From Hyphococcus sp. (GTDB lineage: Bacteria; Pseudomonadota; Alphaproteobacteria; Caulobacterales; Parvularculaceae): a DNA stretch of 64,000 nucleotides. The notes beneath the pieces were generated by a model. It made no database searches and was not told where the DNA came from. It worked only from the letters and a program-made list of their open reading frames with translations. Within the stretch, counting starts at the first letter, position 1. The number at the start of each line of letters is the position of its first letter. The stretch covers positions 1-64,000 of the forward strand of contig JABDJK010000001.1 of NCBI GenBank assembly GCA_013002535.1, given 5' to 3'. Of this stretch, positions 51,040 through 60,183 are shown piece by piece. The position numbers were made by a program, and so were the translations under genes.

Positions 51040-53847
51040 TTATCGTTGATTGCCTTGAATTGCGCGCTCCACCTGCAATTGGATATTCCTGGAAAGATTT
51101 GCCTGGTTGAAAAGCTCAAGAAGCGCCGCATCGAGATTGATCCGATAGATTACAGGCACGCGAACTTGTTGATTATTAAGGTTCACATCGCCCCGGCCTT
51201 CAAATTTCAATTCAAAATCAAGCCGACCATCCAAAGGACCATTGATCAAGACGCCAAGCGAATCATATTCCAGATTGCGCAGTATATCGAATGCAATTTT
51301 CGTTTGATCGCCGCCCGCATCGGAAGCTTTATCTGCAGCTTCGCCGCGATATCGAATGGCGCCGGGACTCTCTGATTTCAATACCCCGTTTTCAATTCGC
51401 GCGCGGCCATTCTCAACAACAAGCGGCAATGTGCCGCTCAAAATGCCCTCACCGGAAAGCCCTTCGACGTCCACAAATTCAAGAATCTGTGCGAGGTCTA
51501 TTTTTTCGGCTCGCATTGGCGCAATAGCCTGGTCGCCCGCTATCGAAGCATTGGCGCCATAAACACCAAGAACGCCGCCGAACCATGGAAAGGTCGCTTC
51601 ATTGATCCGCAGCGTTTGATCACCCGGCAAATCAAATTCAATCGAACCTTCATTCAATTGCAGCGCATCGAGATCGACACCCTCGACAGTAATTGTTTGA
51701 GCGCCGTCAGTTGTCGCCGGCCAGAGGCTGGTGAACGAAATATCTCCGTTGAGGTTTCTCGTGGAGTTCACGACACGCGTCGGCCCTTCAAACGTGATGT
51801 CATCAAAGGAAAAATCCGCACTTGAATTGGTCGTTCCTGGCATCCATGAAAAAGTAGCCTTACCAGTTGCCTTCCCACCGGTCGCCCCGATGACGCCTTT
51901 GAGAACCGGCGCCAGCTTGTCTGGTTGCAGGCCGTCCGTCTTGAATTCCAAGCCATCGAACGTCAGAATCGATCGTCCTCGGCCAGAATTTATTGCATGT
52001 TCGCCAGTACCCGAACCCAATGGGATGCCATCCTCACTTCGCAAGTCGTACGAAAACGCGATCTCGCGTCTTGCAAGTTCCGCTCTGAAATCTGCAAAAA
52101 CCGGCGCCACGAGCGGCGTTTCCAGATTTTGCGTGATTTCTACATCGCGAATATTGGTGGTCGCATTAAGGGCTGCCGCATTTAAAATAAGTTCAAAGGC
52201 GCCGCTGGCGCCGGTCAATCGCAACGTGTTATTTAACACGAACGAACCACCTTGCATATTTCCATTCACAGTTGTGGTTCTTTCGGCGGGCCGATACTCG
52301 CCACTCAAATCCAATCTTGGCGGCCTGCCCACGAGACGCGTCTGCCCCAAGCGATAACGCGCACGGTCGGCGGTTAGTTGCGCGTTGAAATTGCTTAACA
52401 GATCTCCGTTCCAATCGGTGCGGTTGAGCGGGCGATCGTCAACGCATAACCGCCCATTTTGCAAACTGGCGTCCATGTCCTGTTGAGCGATCACTATTCG
52501 GGCGCGTTCCAGCCCAATGCATTGATCATCTGGAATTGTGACGTCGATAATTTTTTCGTTTCGATCAGCGGTCACAAGAAACTTCGTAGTGAATGGCGCA
52601 TCGATAATGCTGAGGCGGCCAATCTTTGCAGATTGGAGATCGATTGTAGTTGTGAGTTCTGCTTCAATTGTTTGCCCATTACCATTGACCTGAATGGAGG
52701 CGGATGCGTTACGAAACGCTAGCGCTTCGGATTGATATTCGCGAACACGCACCGGTGCGAATGCATACCACCCCTCGCCCGCGGTTTCGAGATTTACGCT
52801 GCCGACCGCTTCGATTTCACCTCCTTTTATAGTATAAGCAAAGGCTAACGCTGCACCGCCGCCGACCTTTTCAACGAGCGGCGTATCAAACTGTTCGGCC
52901 AAAACCAGCTCGGCGCCAGTGTCGGCGCGCGCAGCCAATGGCGTATCGCCGAACATTGCCGAGATACCGTCTGGCCCATATTCGAACACAATGTCACCGC
53001 TAAAATTCAAACGCGACATTGGACCGCCAAATAACAACACGCCGCGACGCTGCATCAATCGTTCGGCCTGCGGACTATCGGCGATCACAGCCTCCGCATT
53101 CGAAATGGCAAATGAGCCGCTTGCAGTTAAATTCTCCCGTTTTCCAGCAACAAGCTCGCGCCACGACGATCCATCGCCAGCGAATTCAAAAACAGCATTC
53201 TTCACGATGCCGACGTTCGTACGAATTGACTGTGCATCGACATTTCCTGTAATCGAAAAAACGCCGTCATGTTCTAAATCGACCTGAAAAGAAGACGACG
53301 CACCGCCCAATGTCACGGCATTGGCGCCGGCTTCGGCCATCTCGATCACAATACTAGCTTCACCGCCGGCATCGGCATGATAAACTGTATCCAGATTACC
53401 CTGGGCTATTCCCTTTGGCGTTTCGATGATGATCAGCGAATTAAGAGCGAAGGCATCGAAGGGAAGCGGCCCTGGTTCACCTGCGATAAAGCTTTCAAGT
53501 CCGCGAACTTTAACGCCGCCGTCTTCGGAAAACGCCACGCGCAAGACGCCGCCATCGATTTTTATTTGCTCAACGCGCCGGTCCGACAGCGCCTCACGAA
53601 TATTGAATCCAACATCGATACTTTTGAATTCAAATCCGTCGCCGCCTGGCGCTGCGACTGCAAGATCTTCGATGAACATCCGGTTCAAACTTAGAGCTGT
53701 CACGCGCGCCGTCGGCTGTTCCAGCCCCCGCGCCGCCATTACCGACCGAACGGCAAAGCCTGCGGCGGGCAATCGAACGAGATAAAGCGCACCTGCAAGG
53801 ACCGCTGTTATCGCAAGAATAATCAGGACGATACGGACGGCCCGCAT
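51040..53847 (-). CDS. ydbH: YdbH family intermembrane phospholipid transport protein (AsmA-like)
   Basis: 935 residues from ATG 53847; upstream sequence to 53937 is not similar. An N-terminal inner-membrane anchor (VRIVLIILAITAVLAGALYL) is followed by a very long beta-rich, low-cysteine region typical of AsmA/TamB-like bridges, ending in the YdbH-type C-terminus (EGLSGEGILSGTLPLVVENG, LRNLEYDSLGVLINGPLDGR, FKFEGRG-like LKFEGRGDVNLNNQQV). Such proteins form a hydrophobic groove carrying phospholipids between membranes. It is first in ydbH-ynbE-ydbL and divergent from an M23 peptidase. Confidence 0.9.
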   Translation of the reverse strand: MRAVRIVLIILAITAVLAGALYLVRLPAAGFAVRSVMAARGLEQPTARVTALSLNRMFIEDLAVAAPGGDGFEFKSIDVGFNIREALSDRRVEQIKIDGGVLRVAFSEDGGVKVRGLESFIAGEPGPLPFDAFALNSLIIIETPKGIAQGNLDTVYHADAGGEASIVIEMAEAGANAVTLGGASSSFQVDLEHDGVFSITGNVDAQSIRTNVGIVKNAVFEFAGDGSSWRELVAGKRENLTASGSFAISNAEAVIADSPQAERLMQRRGVLLFGGPMSRLNFSGDIVFEYGPDGISAMFGDTPLAARADTGAELVLAEQFDTPLVEKVGGGAALAFAYTIKGGEIEAVGSVNLETAGEGWYAFAPVRVREYQSEALAFRNASASIQVNGNGQTIEAELTTTIDLQSAKIGRLSIIDAPFTTKFLVTADRNEKIIDVTIPDDQCIGLERARIVIAQQDMDASLQNGRLCVDDRPLNRTDWNGDLLSNFNAQLTADRARYRLGQTRLVGRPPRLDLSGEYRPAERTTTVNGNMQGGSFVLNNTLRLTGASGAFELILNAAALNATTNIRDVEITQNLETPLVAPVFADFRAELARREIAFSYDLRSEDGIPLGSGTGEHAINSGRGRSILTFDGLEFKTDGLQPDKLAPVLKGVIGATGGKATGKATFSWMPGTTNSSADFSFDDITFEGPTRVVNSTRNLNGDISFTSLWPATTDGAQTITVEGVDLDALQLNEGSIEFDLPGDQTLRINEATFPWFGGVLGVYGANASIAGDQAIAPMRAEKIDLAQILEFVDVEGLSGEGILSGTLPLVVENGRARIENGVLKSESPGAIRYRGEAADKASDAGGDQTKIAFDILRNLEYDSLGVLINGPLDGRLDFELKFEGRGDVNLNNQQVRVPVIYRINLDAALLELFNQANLSRNIQLQVERAIQGNQR

Positions 53848-53989
53848 GTTACTCACTTCCCTCAAACATGACTGCCTGTTTTCGGATTTGTTTAAGCCAA
53901 AATTCGCTAAATTGTTCCCTTCGAACACCGCCAGCATGCATAAAATTGCGGGATTTGGCGAGGCATGCCATGAAGAGCGGTGATTCGTT

Positions 53990-54004
53990 TCTGGCTAAGC
54001 CAGA
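53990..54004. promoter_or_regulatory. 15-bp palindrome upstream of the M23 peptidase gene
   Basis: TCTGGCTAAGCCAGA, two 7-base arms around one central base, 30 bp before the ATG at 54035 and in the divergent region shared with ydbH. It could be an operator. It is not large enough to exclude chance. Confidence 0.4.
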
Positions 54005-54034
54005 GCGGCGGCGAATAGTAACGGCGACAGGACC

Positions 54035-55960
54035 ATGCCAAACGAGTTTGTTCATACAGGTCAAACACTTACCGACGACGGCGCTGCCTTTTGCCCGGTG
54101 GAGCGCAAGGAACGAGGTCTCGCCGCTGTAGCGGCATCGGTGGGGGTATTGCTGCTCGGCGCGGGATTTCTCACCTTTTCGATGGTATCCGCGCCCGAGC
54201 AAGCGGTTCAGCCAGTCGCCGCGTCAAATCAGGAATTGGCGGCTGAATACCCTGTTTCCGATGCTTCGGCTGGCCAAAAAGTTAAGATCAAAATTGCGCA
54301 ACCCAATGCCGTCGTCGCTGGCGCGGGCGAAAGTGGCCCGGTTGCCGACATCCTCGCCGAAACTCAAACTGCGGCGCTTGAGACGACCGGATTTGACGCT
54401 GTCAGCAAGGACGAAATCGACGCCGCGCTGAAAGCCGCGAGAGAAGCGCGTACCGCGGGCGAAATCCAAATCGCGCAAGATGACGATGGCCCAATGCCGC
54501 GATTGAAGCCAACGGCGCTCGCGAGCGCGGCGGCGACGAAAGCGATCAAGCAAGATGGCGATATGACGCCAAGCCTCAAACCAACCGCGATCGCTGCCAC
54601 GCCTGCATCGGCAAAAATCGCCGCAACGGCTTCGAAAATCCGGCCGATAAAATTGGGCGGCGTGTTCCTCGCCAGCAAGGAAGACGCTCCCGCGCCATTT
54701 TTCTTCGCCGAAGATATTGATCGTAAAATATTGAACAATGACCCAACGCCCGTTCGCTACGCGGCCGACATAGAGCGCGATATGGCCGAAACCAAAGTTC
54801 GGGTTTCCCGTGGCGAAAATTTTGTTGATGCGTTGAAACGCGCAGGGATCGCCGCCGCTGATCGCAATGCCGCAGCGGCAGCGTTCGGCAAGCATTATAA
54901 TTTGCGCCGATTGCAACCGGGTCAAGAATTTGCGCTGACCCTCGGCTGGCCAAATCAGACCCTATATCAGATTGCTGATAGCGACTCAGAGCCTGAGGCG
55001 CGGCTTATCGGTTTTGAATTCAAAGTCGATGCTGAAAACCGCATTCATATGCGGCGCGACGAAAATGGCGAGTTAACCGCGCGTAAGGACGCCGTTCCCC
55101 TGACCACGCGGATTATGGCTATCGCGGGTCGCATTGACGGCAGCCTCTATCTCTCTGCGAAAGCGCAAGGCGCGACCGACAAGGTTGTTGCAGACCTCGC
55201 AAACACCTTCGCCTATGACGTTGATTTCCAGCGAGAGATTTTTGGCGGCGACGAATTCGAAGCGATTTACGAAGCAAAATATGATGAAGAAGGAAACGTG
55301 GTTTCTTCCGGTGAGATTCTCTATGCCCGGCTCCATTGGCGCGGACGATCGCGCGAGAAAGGCTATTATCGATTTGAAACCGACGGGCGCGCTGACTTTT
55401 TTGATGCGACAGGGCAAAGCGCAAAGCGGCTCCTCATGAAAACACCCATTGACGGCGCGCGATTGTCGTCGCGCTTTGGAACGCGCAAACACCCAATCCT
55501 CGGCTATCGCCGCGCCCATAAGGGCGTCGATTTCGCGGCGCCGCGCGGCACGCCGATCAAAGCTGCCGGCGACGGCGTCATCGAGCGCGCTGACCGCTAT
55601 GGAAGCTTTGGGAACTATGTCCGTATACGGCACGCCAATGGCTACAAAACCGCCTACGCCCATTTGAAAGGGTTTCGCCGCGGCATCCGCAAGGGTAAGC
55701 GCGTTCGCCAGGGCGACATTATCGGTTACGTCGGAACCACTGGTCGTTCGACCGGTCCACATCTTCATTATGAAGTTCATCTCAAGGGCAATCCGGTCAA
55801 TCCGCAAAAGTTGAAAATCGCCACGGGTAAAAAACTGAAAAGCGCTGAACTTGAGCGGTTCCAGATGCAACGTGAATTGATCGACGCCATGCGCGCGCCG
55901 GAAACCGAAGCGGCTTCGCTCTACGCCGAAGACACCGATGCGGAAAAAAGCGCGCTGTAA
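54035..55960 (+). CDS. M23 family peptidoglycan endopeptidase, membrane-anchored
   Basis: 641 residues. One membrane segment at about 29-51, then a long Ala/Pro/Lys linker holding a twice-repeated motif (GPMPRLKPTALA near 152 and GDMTPSLKPTAIA near 175). Residues 250-305 resemble an OapA/LysM-like binding segment (VRVSRGENFVDALKRAGIAA). The C-terminal LytM/M23 domain has complete zinc ligands His495 and Asp499 (AHKGVDFAAPRGTP) and HLH at 576-578, plus His543 in TAYAHLKG. It should cut peptide crosslinks in the periplasm, as DipM- or MepM-like enzymes do. It is divergent from the ydbH operon. Confidence 0.9.
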   Translation: MPNEFVHTGQTLTDDGAAFCPVERKERGLAAVAASVGVLLLGAGFLTFSMVSAPEQAVQPVAASNQELAAEYPVSDASAGQKVKIKIAQPNAVVAGAGESGPVADILAETQTAALETTGFDAVSKDEIDAALKAAREARTAGEIQIAQDDDGPMPRLKPTALASAAATKAIKQDGDMTPSLKPTAIAATPASAKIAATASKIRPIKLGGVFLASKEDAPAPFFFAEDIDRKILNNDPTPVRYAADIERDMAETKVRVSRGENFVDALKRAGIAAADRNAAAAAFGKHYNLRRLQPGQEFALTLGWPNQTLYQIADSDSEPEARLIGFEFKVDAENRIHMRRDENGELTARKDAVPLTTRIMAIAGRIDGSLYLSAKAQGATDKVVADLANTFAYDVDFQREIFGGDEFEAIYEAKYDEEGNVVSSGEILYARLHWRGRSREKGYYRFETDGRADFFDATGQSAKRLLMKTPIDGARLSSRFGTRKHPILGYRRAHKGVDFAAPRGTPIKAAGDGVIERADRYGSFGNYVRIRHANGYKTAYAHLKGFRRGIRKGKRVRQGDIIGYVGTTGRSTGPHLHYEVHLKGNPVNPQKLKIATGKKLKSAELERFQMQRELIDAMRAPETEAASLYAEDTDAEKSAL

Positions 55961-56194
55961 CGCTTATTTCAATTTCTTGCGCGCTTGAATAAACCGCCGC
56001 CGAAAACGCGACAGACATAATACCTCGCAATTTCGTTTCGCTCCTTGCTGCATTTTGGTTTTCGGAGAATCTGGTCTGGCTCTCCGGGGCGGAACCGCGG
56101 AAATTCTGTACTATCGGAGCGATGTTAGCTGGCGGGTGTGCCACTTGGTTGATTGCTCCAATTTGTGGTCTGGCGGTGTTGCGGAACCAAATTT

Positions 56195-56225
56195 CCGTCT
56201 TCCCGATGAAAGTCGGGATCCACCT
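56195..56225. repeat. REP-like repeat
   Basis: CCGTCTTCCCGATGAAAGTC followed by GGGATCCAC. The TCCCGA (56201-56206) and TCGGGA (56213-56218) arms and surrounding bases match the layout of the widespread GTCATTCCCGCGAAAGCGGG palindromes of proteobacterial intergenic regions. Single copy in this window. Confidence 0.5.
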
Positions 56226-56381
56226 CCCGAAATTTCAGCTCGTGCTGAGAATACAGGCAATGGACCAAGCGGTTGAACCGCAGGGAAGCAAACGAAGCTA
56301 TGGCAATCTAAACTTTTCATGAGACCCACTATTGGACCTCCGTGACGGTGAGGGATAACTGTCCGCCAGTTTGTTCGGCGC

Positions 56382-56407
56382 CCGTTTTGGGGTGGAACCC
56401 AAAACGG
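56382..56407. terminator. Hairpin between convergent genes
   Basis: CCGTTTTGGG (56382-56391) pairs with CCCAAAACGG (56398-56407), a 10-bp perfect stem with a 6-base loop. No U-run follows directly on either strand, so a terminator role is only likely by position. Confidence 0.4.
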
Positions 56408-56488
56408 TGCAAACAAATGGAATTCGCGATGTTAAGGGTTTTTTTGCGGCACAATCTCGACGACAAAAACTCGTGATTTAGTTGATCT

Positions 56489-56509
56489 ATGTTGCGTCAG
56501 ACGCAACAT
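56489..56509. repeat. 21-bp perfect inverted repeat
   Basis: Arm ATGTTGCGTC (56489-56498), centre A, arm GACGCAACAT (56500-56509). Perfectly symmetric, about 100 bp past the stop side of the hydrolase gene. It could be a protein-binding site, a hairpin or part of a repeat; no neighbouring gene start is within 500 bp, so operator function is less likely. Confidence 0.5.
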
Positions 56510-56606
56510 CTCGCGAGAATTTTCCAAAAAAGATATGTCCGCGACGCATGCGATTGCTTCGCAAACGGTCGCCGCGAACCCCTCTTGCGATTGAATCTTG
56601 ATTGAT

Positions 56607-57488
56607 TTAATTCAACCGCTGTTTCAGACGTTCATCGAGCCATGCGATAAGATCATTTGTTACCTCATCGCGGTTTGTTTCGTTGAACAATTCGTGGCGT
56701 GCGCCATCATAGAGTTTCACTGAAACGTCTTTGACGCCGCCTTTGTGATAACGCGTGCCCAATATCTCGACGAGTTCCCCGCCGCCGCACAGCGGGTCAT
56801 CACGGCCGGAAACAATATAGATCGGCAGATCAGAACGCAGCTTTTCGTATTCCTTGGCGTCGCCTGCGCGCATGGCGTCAGCCATCATCGCCATCGTGGT
56901 TTCCGGCGGCGCTTCAAATCCACACAGAGGGTCGGCGATATATTTGTCGACTTCCGCCTCGTCGCGCGATAGCCAGTCGAAGTCTGTTCGCGCCGGTGCA
57001 AACGCTGCGTTCAAACCTGCGAAAGACATATCGGCGCCGGACATCGCCATCTGCGCCAGCGCCGGCATATCGCTGGAGCCGGATAAGACGCAGGCGTCAA
57101 CTTTATCAGCATGGTCGAATAGCAATGCTTGCGCCGCGAATGACCCCATGGAGTGTCCCAAGAGCGCCAATGGCGCCCCCTCATAAGAGGCGCGGGCGAT
57201 CTCACTCAATTGCTTCACATCTTCAATGAGCGCCGGCCAGCCTCCAGCCCCAAAATCGCCGGGAGCCCCCTCACCGATAGTTTCACCATGCCCGCGATGA
57301 TCGCTCGCATAAACGACAAAACCCGCTTCGGTCAGCGCGCCCGCAAGTCGCTTGTAGCGTTCCTTATGTTCGCCGAGCCCATGGGAGATCTGCAAAATTC
57401 CGCTCAGGTCGGTGTCTGGCGACCATTTCACTGCTGAAATCGTTAAACCGTCATTTTGAGAGGAAAAGGAAAACCGTTCTTCGTGCAT
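56607..57488 (-). CDS. Monoacylglycerol lipase-like alpha/beta hydrolase
   Basis: 293 residues, no signal peptide. Hydrolase_4 pattern: ISHGLGEHKERYKRLAGALT, YASDHRGHGETIG, nucleophile Ser113 in LLGHSMGSFAAQ, acid in VSGRDDPLC and His in YDGARHELFNET. This subgroup cleaves monoacylglycerols or lysophospholipids. It is divergent from the glycerolipid synthesis operon with about 120 bp between, so synthesis and breakdown of neutral lipid may be controlled from one region. Exact substrate unproven. Confidence 0.88.
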   Translation of the reverse strand: MHEERFSFSSQNDGLTISAVKWSPDTDLSGILQISHGLGEHKERYKRLAGALTEAGFVVYASDHRGHGETIGEGAPGDFGAGGWPALIEDVKQLSEIARASYEGAPLALLGHSMGSFAAQALLFDHADKVDACVLSGSSDMPALAQMAMSGADMSFAGLNAAFAPARTDFDWLSRDEAEVDKYIADPLCGFEAPPETTMAMMADAMRAGDAKEYEKLRSDLPIYIVSGRDDPLCGGGELVEILGTRYHKGGVKDVSVKLYDGARHELFNETNRDEVTNDLIAWLDERLKQRLN

Positions 57489-57607
57489 TCTCGGGGCCTA
57501 TTTGCTGCAGCGCCGCTTTCCTATGGGAAAACATCCGTGTTATCAATTTCTTCGGCTTTGGCACGATATTTTTACTAGGCGCAAAAGCCAGTGGATGGTG
57601 GGAAAAC

Positions 57608-59119
57608 GTGAGCAACAATCCGGTATTGCAGTCGATCCTTGATGATATTGAGGAAGCGCCGAACGGTCCGTCGGTCGCGGCGATCTTTGACTATGACGGT
57701 ACCCTAATCCACGGATATTCCGCCGTCGCCTTCCTCCGTGAGCAGATCATGAGCGGCGCCATGAGCCCGCGCGAGATGCGCGATCAGTTTACTGCGGTGC
57801 GGAAATTCGCTTCCGGCAAAGCCGGTTTCTCGGCCCTGATGGATGCTACCGCGGGTTCGATGCGCGGGCGCTCGGAAGAATGGTTCTCGGAGTTCGGCGA
57901 GAAAGTTTATCGAAAATCTATCGCCGGCTCGATCTACCCGGAAGCGCGCGCCATCGTCGCGGCGCACCGGCGAAAAGGTCACACACTGGCGATTATTTCG
58001 TCCGCAACGAAATACCAGATCCAACCGGTCGCCGATGACCTTGGATTTGACAATGTCCTGTGCACCGAACTTGAAGTGAAGAATGGCGTCTTTACGGGCA
58101 AAGCTGTCCATCCGACCTGCTTCGGCGAAGGCAAACGAATGGCGGCGGAAGCGCTGTCATACGACACTGGCGTCGATCTCGATGAAAGTTTCTTCTATAC
58201 CGACAGCGACGACGACCTTGCCTTGCTTGATGTCATCGGCCGACCGCGCATTTTGAACGCCAACACCAAACTGAAACGCATCGCCCGCCAGCGCGGCTGG
58301 AATTCCTATAAATTCTCAAGCCGCGGACGGCCAGATTTGCAAACCATGATGCGCATGGCGCTCGCCTATTATGCGATGCCGGCATCCTTTGCATTGACCT
58401 CGCCAATTCTCGCCCTCACCGGCAATAAGCGCGCGATGTTAAATGTCGCCGGCGGTCTGTGGGCGGATTATGCAACAGCGATCACCGGCGTGGAGCTCGA
58501 TGTAGACGGCGAAGAAAACCTGTGGGCCGAGCGCCCAGCGGTTTTCGTTTTCAACCATCAAAGCTCTCTTGACGCATTGATCCTGCCGAAACTCTTGCGC
58601 CGCGACTTCACCGGCGTCGGTAAGAAGGAAATTGCGCGCTTCCCAGTTATCGGTCAGATCATGCAATTCGCCGATGTCGTGCTAATTGATCGCAAGAATA
58701 CAAAAAAAGCGATCGACGCCATGCGCCCGGTTGTGGACGCCATCAAAAATGACGGGCTCTCCGTTTCAATCTCCCCGGAGGGGACGCGTAGCGTTTCAAC
58801 GAAACTCGGCAAATTCAAAAAAGGCCCCTTTCATATCGCCATGCAGGCGGGGGTTCCGATGGTGCCAGTCGTTATACACAACGCAACCGATTCCATGCCG
58901 CGCGGCGCCCATATTGCTCGTCCGGCAAAAATCCGCGTTTCGGTTCTGTCGCCGGTCGATACCAGCGATTGGTCCGCTGATACAATTGACGCCCATGTAG
59001 AGAGTGTGCGCAATATGTTTCTGGACGCGCTCAATCAAGGCGCACCGGAGACTAATGACGAAATCTCGCTCGATCATTGGGACATTCCGGACGAAAAAAA
59101 ACGCGACGCCGCTGAATGA
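57608..59119 (+). CDS. HAD phosphatase / 1-acylglycerol-3-phosphate acyltransferase fusion
   Basis: 503 residues with a GTG start after GGTGGG. Residues 22-215 are a HAD-IB hydrolase: motif I FDYDGTLIHG (Asp28, Asp30), motif III region YTDSDDDLALL. Residues 300-450 are PlsC: NHQSSLD (His317-Asp322), GVGKKEIARFPVIG, and ISPEGTRS. The second half adds an acyl chain to lysophosphatidate. The HAD half resembles SerB-like phosphatases; in this context dephosphorylation of phosphatidate or lysophosphatidate is an attractive guess, unproven. The same fusion occurs beside plsB2 in Mycobacterium. It is first in a four-gene operon. Confidence 0.9.
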   Translation: MSNNPVLQSILDDIEEAPNGPSVAAIFDYDGTLIHGYSAVAFLREQIMSGAMSPREMRDQFTAVRKFASGKAGFSALMDATAGSMRGRSEEWFSEFGEKVYRKSIAGSIYPEARAIVAAHRRKGHTLAIISSATKYQIQPVADDLGFDNVLCTELEVKNGVFTGKAVHPTCFGEGKRMAAEALSYDTGVDLDESFFYTDSDDDLALLDVIGRPRILNANTKLKRIARQRGWNSYKFSSRGRPDLQTMMRMALAYYAMPASFALTSPILALTGNKRAMLNVAGGLWADYATAITGVELDVDGEENLWAERPAVFVFNHQSSLDALILPKLLRRDFTGVGKKEIARFPVIGQIMQFADVVLIDRKNTKKAIDAMRPVVDAIKNDGLSVSISPEGTRSVSTKLGKFKKGPFHIAMQAGVPMVPVVIHNATDSMPRGAHIARPAKIRVSVLSPVDTSDWSADTIDAHVESVRNMFLDALNQGAPETNDEISLDHWDIPDEKKRDAAE

Positions 59120-59152
59120 ACTTTCCGGGTCGCCAACAGGGAGCGTGACCCA

Positions 59153-60154
59153 ATGAAGTTACAGACTGCCGTGCTCGGCGCCGGTTCCTGGGGATCAACG
59201 GTCGCATCAATTGTTGCAAACAATACGCCGACTGTGCTTTGGGCCCGCGACGCCGCGGTCGCCAAAGAAATCAACGAAAACAATTCCAACGAAAAATATC
59301 TGCCCGGTCGCAAACTTTCGCCGAAACTGACGGCAACGGACAACCTAGAGGAAGCAGTGCGAACCGCAGATGTTATCGTCTTGGGTGTTCCCTCAAAAGC
59401 GATGCGGGAAACGCTGGAGTCCTTACGCGATGTTATTCGGCCATGGGTTCCCGTAATTTCGCTAGCAAAAGGTCTGGAACCCGGCACCGGTTACCGGATG
59501 ACCGAAATCATCAAGGAGGTGTTGCCGGGACACCCGCCTGGCGTTTTGACCGGACCCAATCTCGCTCGAGAGATTGTAGACGGTTACGCGGCGGCATCAG
59601 TCCTCGCCATGGAAGACCAAGTCATTGTCAAAAAACTTCAGCCGGTGTTCGGGTCAGGAATCTTTCGAGTTTATACAAATACGGACGTAATTGGCTGCGA
59701 ACTCGGCGGCGCCTTCAAGAATGTTATCGCGATTGCCGCTGGCATGGGCGACGGCGCCGGCGCCGGCGTAAATACGCGCTCGACAGTCATTACCCGGGGA
59801 CTTGCGGAGATGACACGGCTCGGCCGCGCCATGGGCGGACGCGCGCGGACTTTCGCCGGGCTTGCCGGCATGGGCGACATGATGGCGACGTGCACCAGTG
59901 AGTTAAGCCGGAATCATCACGTCGGCGTTGAGCTCGGCAAGGGCCGCACTATCGATCAAATTATCGCTGACATGGACCAGGTCGCCGAAGGCGTTAAGAC
60001 ATCCAAGGTGGTTATGGAGCTTTCCAATCAATATGATATTGAAATGCCCATATCGCATGAGGTCTATAGAGTGTGTCATGAGAGCTCGACAGCGCGGCAG
60101 GCATTTCGCGGGCTTCTGCGCGTTGCCTCCGGGTCGGAAGCCGATCCGGGATAA
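59153..60154 (+). CDS. gpsA: Glycerol-3-phosphate dehydrogenase [NAD(P)+]
   Basis: 333 residues. Nucleotide-binding start AVLGAGSWGSTVASIVA, catalytic SLAKGLEPGTGYRMTEII, and GCELGGAFKNVIAIAAGMGD with the conserved lysine, then FAGLAGMGDMMATCTSELSR. It reduces dihydroxyacetone phosphate to sn-glycerol 3-phosphate, the backbone for the acyltransferases on both sides. It lies 33 bases after the fusion gene and 29 before the PlsB-like gene. This may be the only gpsA or an operon-specific copy; a window cannot tell. Confidence 0.95.
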   Translation: MKLQTAVLGAGSWGSTVASIVANNTPTVLWARDAAVAKEINENNSNEKYLPGRKLSPKLTATDNLEEAVRTADVIVLGVPSKAMRETLESLRDVIRPWVPVISLAKGLEPGTGYRMTEIIKEVLPGHPPGVLTGPNLAREIVDGYAAASVLAMEDQVIVKKLQPVFGSGIFRVYTNTDVIGCELGGAFKNVIAIAAGMGDGAGAGVNTRSTVITRGLAEMTRLGRAMGGRARTFAGLAGMGDMMATCTSELSRNHHVGVELGKGRTIDQIIADMDQVAEGVKTSKVVMELSNQYDIEMPISHEVYRVCHESSTARQAFRGLLRVASGSEADPG

Positions 60155-60183
60155 ACCCAACTGGCGCACACCGGGAGAATATT

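Larger units (their letters stand above)
55961..56606. other. 646-bp intergenic region between convergent genes
   Basis: No coding frame convinces me. It holds a REP-like hairpin (56201-56218), a 10-bp hairpin (56382-56407), a T-run near 56437, and a near-perfect inverted repeat (56489-56509). This density of structured, non-coding sequence is the highest in the right half of the window. Confidence 0.6.

Noticed and set aside
55073-55870. 265-residue minus-strand frame within the M23 peptidase gene
   Set aside because: Antisense shadow; the plus-strand gene has complete zinc ligands.
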